From positions 8,674,869 to 8,738,868 of the forward strand of contig NC_088711.1 of NCBI RefSeq assembly GCF_963576615.1: 64,000 nt of DNA. Reading direction: 5' to 3'. Source of the stretch: Watersipora subatra. Taxonomy: Eukaryota > Bryozoa > Gymnolaemata > Cheilostomatida > Watersiporidae. The position numbers and the translations under genes were made by a program. Positions 53,021-64,000 of the stretch are shown here, piece by piece; the first letter of the stretch is position 1, and every line of letters begins with the position of its first letter. The notes below the pieces were generated by a model. The model saw only the letters and a list, made by a program, of their open reading frames with translations. It had not been told where the DNA came from and searched no databases.

Positions 53021-55294
53021 TTACTTAGCAATAGACTCGATGAACGTTGCAAGCTTGACATCTCTCTCAGACAAACCACCACAGTCATGAGTACTCAGAG
53101 TTATCTGCACCTGTAAATACAGCCAATTGTCGGCATAGAAGTTTGTAGCACATGCACTGAACAACGGCTAGAAATAAAACGATTTAGTTTGCCTAGAATA
53201 TTGTGATGCCCACAGATTTATGTACAGTACACATATTTAATGAAATAAATTATCCATAATGCTGGCTTTTTACAAATTCTGCACAGGTTTTGATGACCCT
53301 AGATAAAATAGCTGCCTCAACTACAACTAAAGTGTAGCTGTACTGTGTATTATTAATTTTCCAAGCTATAATCTCCTTCCGAAAGGCTTTCAGGCTTCAT
53401 GCAGTGACTTAAATTGGTATTTCTCAAGTATTGAATGTTTGTAACTGGCTCGAGGCAACTGACATTGTTTTATCAATAGGAGATGAATGATTAACAGAAT
53501 TATTATTGAAATGGTGGATTCTCATCACTTCTGGTTACTACTACGTGAAAAAATTTTTAGCTTTGTAAGGTAGGAGAAGAAAACTCCCAGCCCCTATCAT
53601 ATAGCAACATTTCATAAAGTATTATTCTAAAGCTAGAAAGACGAGGAGCTGTTGAACTGGTTATAAGCGATAGTTTTAACATTAAAAAGGTGCGATGCAA
53701 GGATTTTACAAAATTTGATATTTTTTTACGCCAAAATCTAATTTAGATTTTTTAGTCCACCATTCAGACCATGCTATGTTCAAATTCTGCAGGCAGCATC
53801 TTTTTACTGCTGCCCACGCTGTACATCATATAAACAGACATAGGAAAATTTAGGCAGCCTTTTTATTTCTAGAGTAGCTAAATTGGGAGATTTTGCATGT
53901 ATATACATGTATTGTTCGTATTGATAGGCAGTAGCACAGACTTGAGTCTTTGAGCCAATTCGGAAGGCAAATAACAAATAGTTCTTGAGTCACTGAGTAA
54001 AGCGCACCGAAAAAATTAGGTTCATCAACAATGCAGCCATAATTGTATTGGTGAAAGAATTTGTTTGCCTAATGAATATTAGGCTATCTTACATGTAGTT
54101 CTACAAAAACCTCATTTGAAAGGAATGAGCATAATAACTTGTTGCCCATAGCATGATGTTTTAGTTAACCGAGTTGAAAATCAGATATAACGACAATAGC
54201 TATAACGACAATAATTCCCATTTGTCAGCGCTGTTGCTCATGCGTAAACATGCCAAACAACAAATTACTTCACGAGAAAATTCCTCCTAATTAATATGAG
54301 TAATGTCTGTCTCAAAAGCGTTTTTAAAAAATTCATTTTTATATTTTGCGGACAGTTTATGTAACATGTCATTTAGAAAGAGGGACATTTTAGACGCAAT
54401 GTGGTCTCACCTTATTATAGACATTGAACCACTCTGGATGATGGTTATCTTTATCAGCCTTTAAAGCTACTCTGGTCATGAAGCCAAATGCCTGAAATGG
54501 TAGTAAACTGTGAGGTATATCAGGTAGCAGTTAGAAACAGACCAGTCCATAGAGACAGCATCATGACTAGATTCTATATAATGATAAAGCTTTAGCCTTA
54601 ATCTCATATGCTATAAACAAACTCTTGTCAATGAGAAGTAGAAGGGCTCAATGCTTAGTTCACATGAGGATGAATATTCAACAAAACCTAAAATTGAAAA
54701 TTTAGATTCAATCTAAATTTTCAACTGAGACATTTTATTATCAACATCAATTTATTATTAATTATAATTACTCCAATCTGAGTGTACAAACCACAAATTG
54801 CAAAAAATGGCTGACTTTCTTGTGAACTATTGACTAACAGCAGATATCTAATCTTCATCCAATGGGGAGCTGACAAAAACGATAAACTAAGCAATCACAT
54901 CGATCCCTCTCCTAACTATTTTATGAAAATAAAATCGCTTGATCCATCATTTTGGTCTATAATAATTTTGTTATAATGTTTGTTGAAGATCTGTTCTCAA
55001 ATGAACTACCAGCAAGTCAAATCAGACTTGATCAGTTATAAATATCCAGTTCAAACTGAATTCCTTTGCAAAAACATAAATATGGTTGATTGAATAACAC
55101 AGAATTACATATGCAAAAGAGTCGAAAGTAAGTTAAGTAACACTATATATTATTTTTACAATGGTGTATCCATTAACCTCATTGAAGTCTTTAAAAATAA
55201 ACTCCTTGTAGATGGCATCCCTATTTTCTACCATGCTCCACCCTGCCGATGTCAGTGGCTCCAAGTCAAGTTTTGCTCTCTTCTCATCAGTTGC
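53021..55294 (-). CDS. PCBD1: Pterin-4a-carbinolamine dehydratase (PCBD/DCoH), first exon not found
   Basis: This enzyme dehydrates 4a-hydroxytetrahydrobiopterin after aromatic amino acid hydroxylation, and in vertebrates also dimerises HNF1. Exons: 55178-55294 ([29 protein letters not shown]), 54411-54491 ([20 protein letters not shown]) and 53021-53110 ([20 protein letters not shown]). All are in phase 0 with AG/GT ends and finish at TAA 53021-53023. The catalytic HHPEW motif and the later histidine of STHD are intact. Length from the first visible exon is 95 residues; the family has about 104, so one short exon with the start codon lies upstream on this strand. I could not place it in 55295-58400. 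PCBD1 versus PCBD2 is not separable by eye. Confidence 0.93.
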
Positions 55295-57177
55295 CTAGAA
55301 AATTTTAAACATCCTTAGGTACCAGTAGAACGACTAGATTGTGTTCTAAGTTTACAGCAGTGTATCATGACAAGTGTATAGTATAGTGCTAGTATAATCA
55401 ATTTTGACAATCAAAATCCATCAAGTCCAAGATCTAAAATTTTATTATGCATGTTAAAGGCAGCGTAAAGCAACTCAAGTTATTTTGTAACAAGCAGTTA
55501 AAACCTACATGTATACACATCTAATTGTATTAATTGAAAAATGTCAAGCGAACAAATTCATCATAACTATTATGCTGATACAATATAAATTACCACAAAA
55601 GTCTGATATTCAAAAAAAAATTCCAGCAAGTGTTGATTTTGCGCTACATAAAGACAAAGCTTTAAAGAAAACATCTCATGTCTCCTATTGAATCACTAGC
55701 TAGAAGGTTAATCATAATGATTTATAGCTTACCGTAAACCTCTAATTGAACGCCACCTCTATTTGAACACCACGTCTATTTGAACGCCAACTCTATTTTG
55801 ACTCTCACTCATTTTTCTAGTTTGAGAAATTTCTCAACCAACTAGAAAAATGCGTGAGGGTCAAAATTGGTCCAAAATGTATTAAAACTAGCTAAAATTG
55901 TCAAGAGTCACATTCACACATACTTAAAAAAAACTTTGACCTGTATTAGCTTGAAAATAATTTAAACTTGGAAAGAAAATCAATGGTTTGTTGAGATATT
56001 ACTTCAAATGCATCTGGTAAGCCATTGGGAGCAATTTTATGACGATCTGGCATGATTTTAGCCATCACGCAATTCATCACGCATTTTACTAGAATGGTTT
56101 GTTGAGATATTACTTAAAATGCATCTGGTAAGCCATTGGGAGCAATTTTATGACGATCTGGCATGATTTTAGCCATCACGCAATTCATCACGCATTTTAC
56201 TAGACCTGCAAAATTATGATCTAAACTCAAATTTACAAATTATATCAAAGCTTTTATATTAAAACCGGCTAATTTTAAACTCAATACTACATTCCAGTAA
56301 AATTGTGTGGGCCTGAGCCAGAATTCATCTTTGGTAAAGTTTACTGTATTACATACATGAACAGCGAGTAAACAACAAGGTGATTAGTTTTGCTAATTAT
56401 GACTAATTGCACGATATTCTAGTAAGGAAATAACTTGATTCAAACATTAAAACACTTAATTGGTGTATATGCATGCTATTTGGGCATGTTATACCAACGC
56501 TTTATGGGATGTTCTCATACACAATATTTTATAAAGCAGTAGTTAAACAAACATTCTGTACGGTCTGCAAGCTATAAATTTCAATAAAATGAAATTTATA
56601 GGTTTTATACTACAACAATTTGATTTCTCGCATTAATACAACATTTTATTAAGTACTGCCAAGAAGATGAGAGATGACATTTTAATTTCTATACATTATC
56701 TTACAATGTACACAAATTTCTTTTTATTAAAAAAATTCTTAGAAAAGGTTGCAATTTTCAAGGTTTTCTATGAAAGCTAATGAAGATGAAGTGCCAATCA
56801 GCTCTATTTTTCATCCCCCCTACATATGCGACAAGGAAGGTGACTTGGAATAAGCCACTAAATTGGTATAATTTTATTATTCAAAAGTACATGTATATAA
56901 CAATTTGAAATACTTTGTATTAAAAACAAAAAGTTGATGTTATTAAAAACTAATATTTATGTAAAAAGCATGCTGCCATGTTTGTCGCCAAAATGACAAA
57001 CATTAATCAAGTTTCATTTCAACTCTGGCTACTCCAAAAATAACAGAAACATGCAACAGCTAGAAAGTTTTAATAACTCTCCAAACCCATTGTCTATTGG
57101 ATAGCATACTACCCCATGATAGTAGTCATACAGAGTGTTCCAGTGTGCTGTAAATTAACTGTGGTAGTTGTATGTAT
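55295..57177. other. Upstream of PCBD, mostly unassigned
   Basis: The short PCBD start exon should be here or further right. At 55733-55800 there are three diverged copies of CTCTATTTGAACGCCA-like text, probably a dispersed repeat. A hairpin around 55806-55857 pairs TTTTTCTAGTTTGAGAAATT with TTTCTCAACCAACTAGAAAA. Otherwise nothing was recognised apart from the duplication at 55983-56204. Confidence 0.4.
55983..56204. repeat. 111-bp tandem duplication
   Basis: Two adjacent copies starting ATGGTTTGTTGAGATATTAC (55983 and 56094) and ending CATCACGCATTTTACTAGA, nearly identical (TTCAAATG against TTAAAATG). Confidence 0.95.
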
Positions 57178-57181
57178 TTAA

Positions 57182-58050
57182 GGTTGACTAGCAACAAAAT
57201 TCACATTACAGTTATTTGGTATCAAAAGATTCACTATGTCTTACTATGTTGTGTTGTAGGTGTCAAATATGTGGAAATGTGATTACAAGCTCTCAAAAGC
57301 GAAAAGCCGCCGTATATTGGAATCTGTTTATTTCTCTGACGTAGTCATTACAGTTTGATTATTGTCTTGTCACGTGATGTTCTCACGTGAATTGAAAGGC
57401 CAATAAAAAGCTCGATATGTAACTTATCGTAGCACTAGTTTATGACAAACACTTCGGGTTTTACCGAAGACCCCGTATCAAATATAGATGCTCTCTACTT
57501 TACAGTTTTGTTTCGGCTTGATCTAATCATCAAGTCGTAATCTGATCATGTGACCCAATACTTCGCAAATAATTTTGGCAGCACTTTTCGATTATCACAG
57601 GTGACCAACAGGCTCATCATGATTATCAGACAATGAAACGTAATCCTTCGAGGTAAAGTTAAAATATTAAACAAATTTTTACGGTAAGTTATAAGATATC
57701 ACTGCTAAAAGTGACAGCATTACAATGACGATAAAACAGACGCGTAAGAACAATAGACATGGTTTTATTGAATGGGTGAAGTATATTTGTGAAAATATTT
57801 CGACGAATAAGGTTGCATGAAAGTGTAAACAGAAAACATCTCCCACAACTACGTCCCATTTGAGCCGTTTTGGAAAGAGAATACAAACTACGGCGGTCTC
57901 ATGTGGCTGCGATTAACTGTTCGTTTTTGAGCTTTTAAGAGCTTGTAATCACATTCCCACATATTTGGCACCTACAACACAACAGAGTAAGACATGGTAA
58001 ATCTTTTGATATCAAATAACTGTAATGTGAATTTTGTTGCAAGCCAACCT
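57182..58050 (-). mobile_element. Non-autonomous Kolobok-like element, 869 bp
   Basis: The inverted ends run about 130 bp (AGGTTGACTAGCAACAAAAT on the left; the right end reads AGGTTGGCTTGCAACAAAAT in reverse). They are flanked by TTAA at 57178-57181 and 58051-58054. Compared in reverse with the window start, 57517-57860 matches about 10-330 and 57182-57510 matches about 3541-3875. The central 3.2 kb with both genes is gone. A 62-65-codon frame at 57689-57886 is also seen, diverged, at 9-197, but it is likely non-coding subterminal DNA. Confidence 0.88.
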
Positions 58051-60379
58051 TTAAAGTAGTTGTGTGCCATCTTAAAATTATTATGTAACAATTGTGGATT
58101 GTTATTTCTTGGTCTAGGGTAAACCAATCTAACTCACTGTCCTGAGTGATTTCATTAACTGATGACATGCTATTCTCCTAATTGTCCTGCACCCACTCTG
58201 GTGAAACGATATACAGGTACATGTTTAATGCGTTCGCTGCTCTATTGCTGGGTTGTTGTCATGTAGACCTGAATAAATCGAGTCCATTATATCTTACACT
58301 CATATGTATCTGGATGAAATATTAGCACTCATAGTGTACATCAAATTTTTATTCTTTGAGTTTTATTATGAACATATTTTATTGTGGTAATCAATCGTCA
58401 TATTTTACAACATGTTTTCCACGAGGTACCACAGCAAGTAAACTACCTAAAAAGCGGTGTACAAAATAAAAAATACTAATGTGTAGTCTAACCAATATAA
58501 TAATGTTGGAACTGGAAGCATAAAATATGTAAAAAGCAAGCTTGAGGATTAATATAAGTATCGTTTAAACAAGAAGTGGACAAATATAAGCTATGTGAAC
58601 ATAGCTATGCATATCTAATACAACAGATTCTTAGCTATGAAAACTAAGTACAATACAGAAATGTTACAATAGGTAAGGGAAGGGTAAGGCTAGATGGTGA
58701 ACGGTATTATTAGTCAAAGGATAAGTGTAGTTTGAGTTTTCTTTTTTAAATAATGCAGAGGAAGAGTTCTTAAATAAGTGCAGAGACTTGTTGTGGTTTA
58801 TGGCATTAGGTAATTTAAATCTGGTCCTGGTTTGTGATCACGGTTTATGATTTGAAAGCTATAGCTGAGATATTTAGGGCAGTTATTGGGGAGTATCAAA
58901 TAAGCAGTGAGGCAAGGTAAAGGAAGAACATCAATAGTACTTGTTATTATGTTGATGGGTGGTAAGCGATGGTTTTTAAGAGGTATATTTACTCTTTAAA
59001 TATATGTCAAAAAACTTTTCTGTAACATAAATAGCGTGTTTGTATATTTTATAGGTGTTGAAGGGTAGAACACATGTGGGCCGTATATAAGATAGGAATG
59101 GATAAAATTATAGTAATATAGTCTGGCAATATCAAAGTTTATGAGATGACGAAAATTCCCACGACCAAACACGAGCAAAGCGATTGTTTGGGAGATTTAT
59201 GATAAATGCACATGTGCACACAACCCCCGAAAAATTATCCGTTAACGGCCGTGACCAAACCGTTGTACCGAAATCTCTTCAACAAACTTAACCATTTTCA
59301 TGTAGAGACGTTCAAGTATAATAATGATACAAAACACATATAAACCTATTTAAATATGTTACCAAGTCTTTGAAAGGTTACCGCAATATCCTAAAACTAA
59401 CCCATCTGATCGGATGATACATAAATAGACCGATTAATTCGTCCTAAAATTGAAATAGAAACTTGAGAAGCCTTTTTTAATCAAAATTAAGATCGGCCAA
59501 CGAAACGCCAATAAGGCCGTGCGAGCGACAGATAGTATAACCATTAAGTCATCCAAATTTCACGAGAAAAACGTGCACATTTCACCAGTCTATGGCATTG
59601 TTCAATTGCCGAAGGTTTCTGTAATTAACTTAGAAGTACTGAAAAGTGATCGTTTCTTTTTTGCCGATTTTATTATTCGAATTAATTATTTGATTTTATA
59701 AAAAAATTATTATAATACTTAATTATAAGAATAATCATTAGAATTTACAACATCAAAGTGTATAATGATTGCATTGTCTAATTGCCGAAGGTTTCTTTAA
59801 TTAACGTAGACTGCTTGAGGCGTAGACGATTTACAGGTACGAAAATGTGGCACACAGTTTATCAGCCTGTTTTTTGTCCAATTACTGACGGTTTCATTAA
59901 ATTATCTAGAACATTAGCCAGATTTCTTTACATCTTATCTACAAGCTAGGGCCGAACTACAATGCCCCTTTGGAACAAGAATATTTCTTTATTTTACTCC
60001 AGTTTGCAGAAAACTTCCAGACGCGTTAATGCTAATGCTTGCTTTCTGCTACATATCGCTGTCAAAACCATTCTACATTCAACACAACCAACTTTCAACT
60101 TTCCAACACAACTTTTAAACTGTGTATATTACACGGCAGCTTGCCATTTTACTTTTAATATTGCATTTCAGAGATATAATAAACATGTATATTTCATTAT
60201 TGCTGTTGTTAGTTTAAATTACGTACAGTAGGTTAGGCCTACAGCTTGAATTAATATTTATTTTATTGTTGTAAAACATAGGTTTGAGATAGTAGTAGAT
60301 TAGGTCAGATTTTTATACAACCTTTTGTTTTGCATAATTGACCTTTTGAATTTCATTTCAAAACAACTTGACAACTACC

Positions 60380-60592
60380 ATGGACATACAACCTCCCAGA
60401 ACACCACGTCGTTGCAGTGGCCGTCCACGTGTCTCCCAATTATTACGGAGGAGGAGGAGAAATAGAAGGTCCTCACAGCAACCATCAACATCAAATGCTA
60501 ATGTTCAACAACAAGCTACTCAAAATAATAACAACAACTCATCTGATTCAGAGAATTCTTTAGATGTTGTAGGCGAAGCCTACAGCATCTAA
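60380..60592 (+). pseudogene. Short arginine-rich ORF, possible Helitron ORF start
   Basis: From ATG at 60380 it reads MDIQPPRTPRRCSGRPRVSQ, then a run of arginines, then a Gln/Asn/Ser-rich tail, and stops after 71 residues. Basic GRPR-type N-termini occur at the start of Helitron replication-helicase proteins. No helicase or Rep motif follows, so at best it is a truncated remnant. Confidence 0.3.
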
Positions 60593-60622
60593 CAGAAGAA
60601 TTCTACTTTTGTAGAATTCTGA
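60567..60622. repeat. Two adjacent stem-loops
   Basis: GATGTTGTAGGCGAAGCCTA pairs with the CAGCATC that follows (TGTAGGC/GCCTACA stem). Then AGAATTCTAC and GTAGAATTCT form a perfect 10-bp stem with a four-base loop. Both lie at the end of the possible Helitron ORF. Confidence 0.75.
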
Positions 60623-61337
60623 CCTTTTGTAACCACTTTTTCAACAACCAGCAGTACCCTTTCTTTTTTCCATTATCACTTTGGTCGTGGGCTGTATGAC
60701 AGGGGAATTTCTAGTATATAATAAACATATAGTAGGTTAGATGATACTTTATTTGAAATGAATGAGTTGTAGTCCAGCCATGATAGAGAGTCGTTGATGA
60801 TAAAGCCAAGTAGCTTAGAAGTAGATTGCTTTGTTAGGGTACTGTCGAATGTAGAAATTGTCAGAGAAATTAAATGATGGATTTACTAAAAGATAGTGAG
60901 ATTTAGAGATGTTAAGAGACATTTGATTTGTTGCGCACCACTGCTGGATAAGTGTTAGGTCTGTATTTATTTTACACTAGAGGCATGAAGGGTCAGTTTA
61001 GGATATAAAAAAAGCATGGGGTGTGCTGTGGAGTGGTAATTTTAATAGTAAATCACAAAAATTTGAAATAGTGCGAATGCAATAATTCTTGAAATTTTCC
61101 ACTAAAAGCACAACTTGACGGTTTTTAACAACATGTTTGGACTATCCATAACATGCCGGTAAAAATAAGACAACGCTGCTGAGTGTACTACAATAATTGT
61201 TTATTCCTATCACCATATATACGACTGTAAATGATAAGCAATCCGTAATACCACATTAAATAATTAATAGAGGTGTTGGATGCGTAGATCACAAGAACTG
61301 AACACCTGCTAGTTTTGTAAATTAGCCCAATAAGATA

Positions 61338-61986
61338 CAGTGGTGTGCATAAACTTGGAATCACCAGTTAAATCTTCAAATATGTATGTTTATATGCTGT
61401 TGTCTAAGAAATTCTTTGGAGTTAAGTGCCTCAACCCCATCAATATATATATCATTTGAAAGGGAAAATTCTGAAGAACAAGATATTCGAAAATATTCTC
61501 AGATTTTTATCGCTGGGGGTGGATCTACCGAAAGGCAGACTTATTGCAGGCTATGAATGTTGTTAGTGAAAATTGATAATATAGGATACAAACAAACTCT
61601 TTTATACAAATTGGTGGCCCTGTAAAGGGCCGTTGGGTTATTGTTGGTCTTCAGAAGGACTGGTAAGGTGTCTTGAGCTGAGCATTAGTATTTTATTGGC
61701 CAGCCCTTGTTCTTGATCACCATCTGACACCGTCGAGGCATGCTGTTTACCAACTTTCTGAGCAAATAAAATTGCTAATCTGTTTAATAGGATTAATATA
61801 AATCACTCAGAAATGATTGTGTTAAATCAATCAATGCATTGTTTGAAAGCACATCTTCTGCTGATCAGATTGATATATAATATCTGGCATGGCATCATAA
61901 TTGGCGGAAAAATAGAAAGCAAATGGAAGATCCATTCGATATAGAGTGAACAAAACAATGTGATTCCAAGTTTATGCACACCACTG
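61338..61986 (-). mobile_element. Tc1/mariner element, internally deleted
   Basis: The inverted ends CAGTGGTGTGCATAAACTTG then GAATCAC are near perfect and flanked by TA (61336-61337 and 61987-61988). The 649-bp length is well under the ~1.3-1.7 kb of an autonomous element. The minus strand keeps the end of the transposase at 61685-61777. Confidence 0.93.
61685..61777 (-). pseudogene. C-terminus of a Tc1-type transposase
   Basis: Minus-strand frame LLRKLVNSMPRRCQMVIKNK then GWPIKY and TAA. SMPRR followed by a short basic tail ending KY is the standard C-terminus of Tc1-family transposases. The DDE core is deleted. Confidence 0.85.
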
Positions 61987-61999
61987 TAGTTCATATGCT

Positions 62000-63285
62000 G
62001 CAACCTACAGGGAGAAGGCCTACGACAGCATCGATGCTGACAAAAAAACACTTCACATTGAAACATACCATTTTTCTATACAGCAGTCGAAAGGTCTGCG
62101 CAGGAGTTTGTGTAAAAACTTTGCTGTAGGCGAAGTATGCGTTAAAAATGGTTCCAACCCTCATTCACTGACTAGAATTAGATTTGCCGCGATATACTTC
62201 GCAAGGATCTTCGAATGTAAACTGATTTATATAACGGCAAAGGCGTAATCATCGGCAATATAGATTAATGTTCGACTAAAATGTGGCATTTTTGGCAATA
62301 ATTTTGCTAACAATAAAAGTACCATTGGAAACGGGAGTTGTCTACCGATAATATAAAGAGCTGTTACGAACAGCCAACTCCTTAAAAAGATAAATGTAAT
62401 GAAAAACTACCTACATAATTGCATACAATCAACTTAAAATGAGAAATAATCTACATAGTTGTTTCTCAGTAATCCAAAACTTAGTCTGACAAGTAGGTAT
62501 ATTTATGCATTATGTATACATTTGAGTTAATTTATTTTAAAGTTAAATTGCTTTAGGATATATTTGAAATAATACAGTCTGTGATTGACTGTCATGTAGA
62601 TTTGTAGAGTCCAAGCGGTCATTCTCTACATTGCTTGTTCACACAAAAATGTAAGCGATAGCTACATGAGAGTTAAGTTTTGTAAATAACCATATTTTAC
62701 TTATGAATAGAGTCCTATGCGATGACTGGAAGCCCTAACAAGAAAGAATAATGGTTCTCAAACATTTACGTATTGCTAAGTTTCTGAAACACTCAATAAG
62801 CTATTTATAACCAAGTTGTTGATCATAACCAAAAACATACTTTTATATTTTATAACAAGTGTTGAATTATGAGCAAACAAAGTTAATTTGCGATTGCTGG
62901 GGCATAAACAGAAGGATTAGCAGTCAAAGTGTAACAGTTAAATAATGGTTGAGACTTGCTAAACATATCTTATGTCTTTAATTACAGAAACTGAAGTAAT
63001 GACTTTGAAAAGTTAGAAGCATAATTATATAAAATGTGGGTGCTATAAAAAAGCAGTGAGGTGAATGAAAACTGTGCAACTACCCAGTAATATTATTCAG
63101 TAAATTTTTTCTATAACAAATTATTGAAATTAACACATCCTCAATCATAAAGGGCAGCAGCGTTTTTAATAAAATGTGTTAAAAAGCTATTTTCTGGAGA
63201 TGTGTGATTGTACAGTGTATTAAAATAGCCATCAAATCAAATCATCTCTGCAGCAGATCTGTAATGTGAAACAGAACAAATTCTT
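62000..63285. other. Intergenic, nothing recognised
   Basis: AT-rich DNA without coding signatures. The stretch GCTGTAGGCGAAGTATGCG at about 62124 resembles GTTGTAGGCGAAGCCTAC at 60570 and may be a scrap of the same repeat family. Confidence 0.35.
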
Positions 63286-63291
63286 TGGTAA

Positions 63292-63452
63292 ACAAATCAT
63301 ATGTAACCAATCATATGTAATCAATCATATGTAACCAGTCATATGTAACCAATCATATGTAACCAATCATATGTAACCAATCATATGTAACCAATCATAT
63401 GTAACCAATCATATGTAACCAATCATATGTAACCAATCATATGTAACCAATG
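63292..63452. repeat. 14-bp tandem repeat, about 11 copies
   Basis: The unit is AACCAATCATATGT. The central copies are identical, the first ones slightly diverged. Confidence 0.97.
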
Positions 63453-64000
63453 GTTTAGAAAGCAAAAGTTGATCCAGGTATTAAATAAAATAAACATGTA
63501 ATATTTTATTCTTTGTCAGCATGTGTGCTTAAAACCACTTTCTAGATTACAGTACTCAGCTGGCTGCATCTGGATTTTAGTTAACCAACTTATCTTTTAA
63601 AACCTTTACTGAACTGCACATGACTGCTTGTAAGACAGTAAAGTGTTTGACTCTGTCCCTGGGGAAATATGTGAAAACAATATAAGCCTACATCACAAAC
63701 AAGTTTCTGAATATTGCTGGAAATTCTGCCTACAAACAGCTATGTAAATGATTTGAAATGCAGAAGTTATGCTTTCAGATGTTGTTCATGCGGGGTACAG
63801 TGCACGGCTAACTCTTTAATGATATTTAAAACTTTTTAAAAAACTAATCTTTATGCATCACATTTGATCAGTCAGGTGTTTTTGTCAGTAGATGGTTTAG
63901 CTTACAAACAATATTTACATGGAGGGTTTTGGAATAAATTTTTCAAGTATTGATCAAACTATAACTACCAATTAGCAGTTAGATATTCAGTGACTTTAAC

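Larger units (their letters stand above)
59155..60720. mobile_element. Probable Helitron/Helentron-like element, non-autonomous
   Basis: The left side starts CCCACGACCAAACACGAGCA then AAGCGATTGTTTGGG, and the right side has TTTGGTCGTGGG at about 60682. A right-hand region with stem-loops (60567-60590, 60597-60620) and an N-terminal ORF remnant (60380-60592) follow the plan of Helitron relatives. Inside, ATTGCCGAAGGTTTCT-like blocks recur at about 59606, 59780 and 59882. Ends are not defined to the base; this is a pattern-based call. Confidence 0.4.

Overview
This window looks like nuclear DNA of an invertebrate animal. It is AT-rich, its genes are split into short exons (50-710 bp) by introns with GT-AG ends, a ciliary gene is present, and transposon debris and satellites are abundant. 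A lophotrochozoan (for example a bryozoan or mollusc) would fit, but no diagnostic sequence fixes the phylum.

Layout. (1) 1-3875: the body and right end of a Kolobok-like TTAA DNA transposon. It carries a broken THAP transposase (+) and, convergent to it, a P2RX7 C-terminal-domain-like gene (-) whose last exon is split by a fold-back inversion. (2) 4847-14056 (-): SAMM50, the mitochondrial outer-membrane sorting and assembly subunit. Nine exons are visible; the exon or exons encoding the last ~65 residues are missing and probably lie left of the window, which would put the transposon inside a SAMM50 intron. (3) 15155-17075 (-): a decayed LINE with endonuclease and reverse transcriptase remnants. 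(4) 19638-32267 (-): a seven-exon gene for a 658-residue protein of order TIR-SAM-TIR-TIR, with two hAT-type transposons and two satellites in its introns. (5) 33349-39872 (+): IFT57, eight exons, 407 residues, divergent from the TIR gene. (6) 42395-43777: a TA-flanked pogo-like transposon, followed by a SINE. (7) 44331-52325 (+): WDR1/AIP1, fourteen exons, 599 residues. (8) 53021-55294 (-): pterin-4a-carbinolamine dehydratase (PCBD), three exons; the initiating exon was not found. (9) 55300-64000: no convincing host gene; holds a non-autonomous 869-bp relative of the Kolobok element, a probable Helitron-like element, a Tc1/mariner remnant and a 14-bp satellite.

The host genes serve unrelated housekeeping tasks: outer-membrane beta-barrel insertion, intraflagellar transport, actin turnover and pterin recycling. 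The exception is the TIR/SAM protein, which looks like an innate-immune or NAD-metabolising signalling protein. No operon-like logic is visible. Exon boundaries were read by eye from splice sites, reading phase and remembered family sequences; the summed exon lengths of the TIR gene, IFT57 and WDR1 are exact multiples of three.
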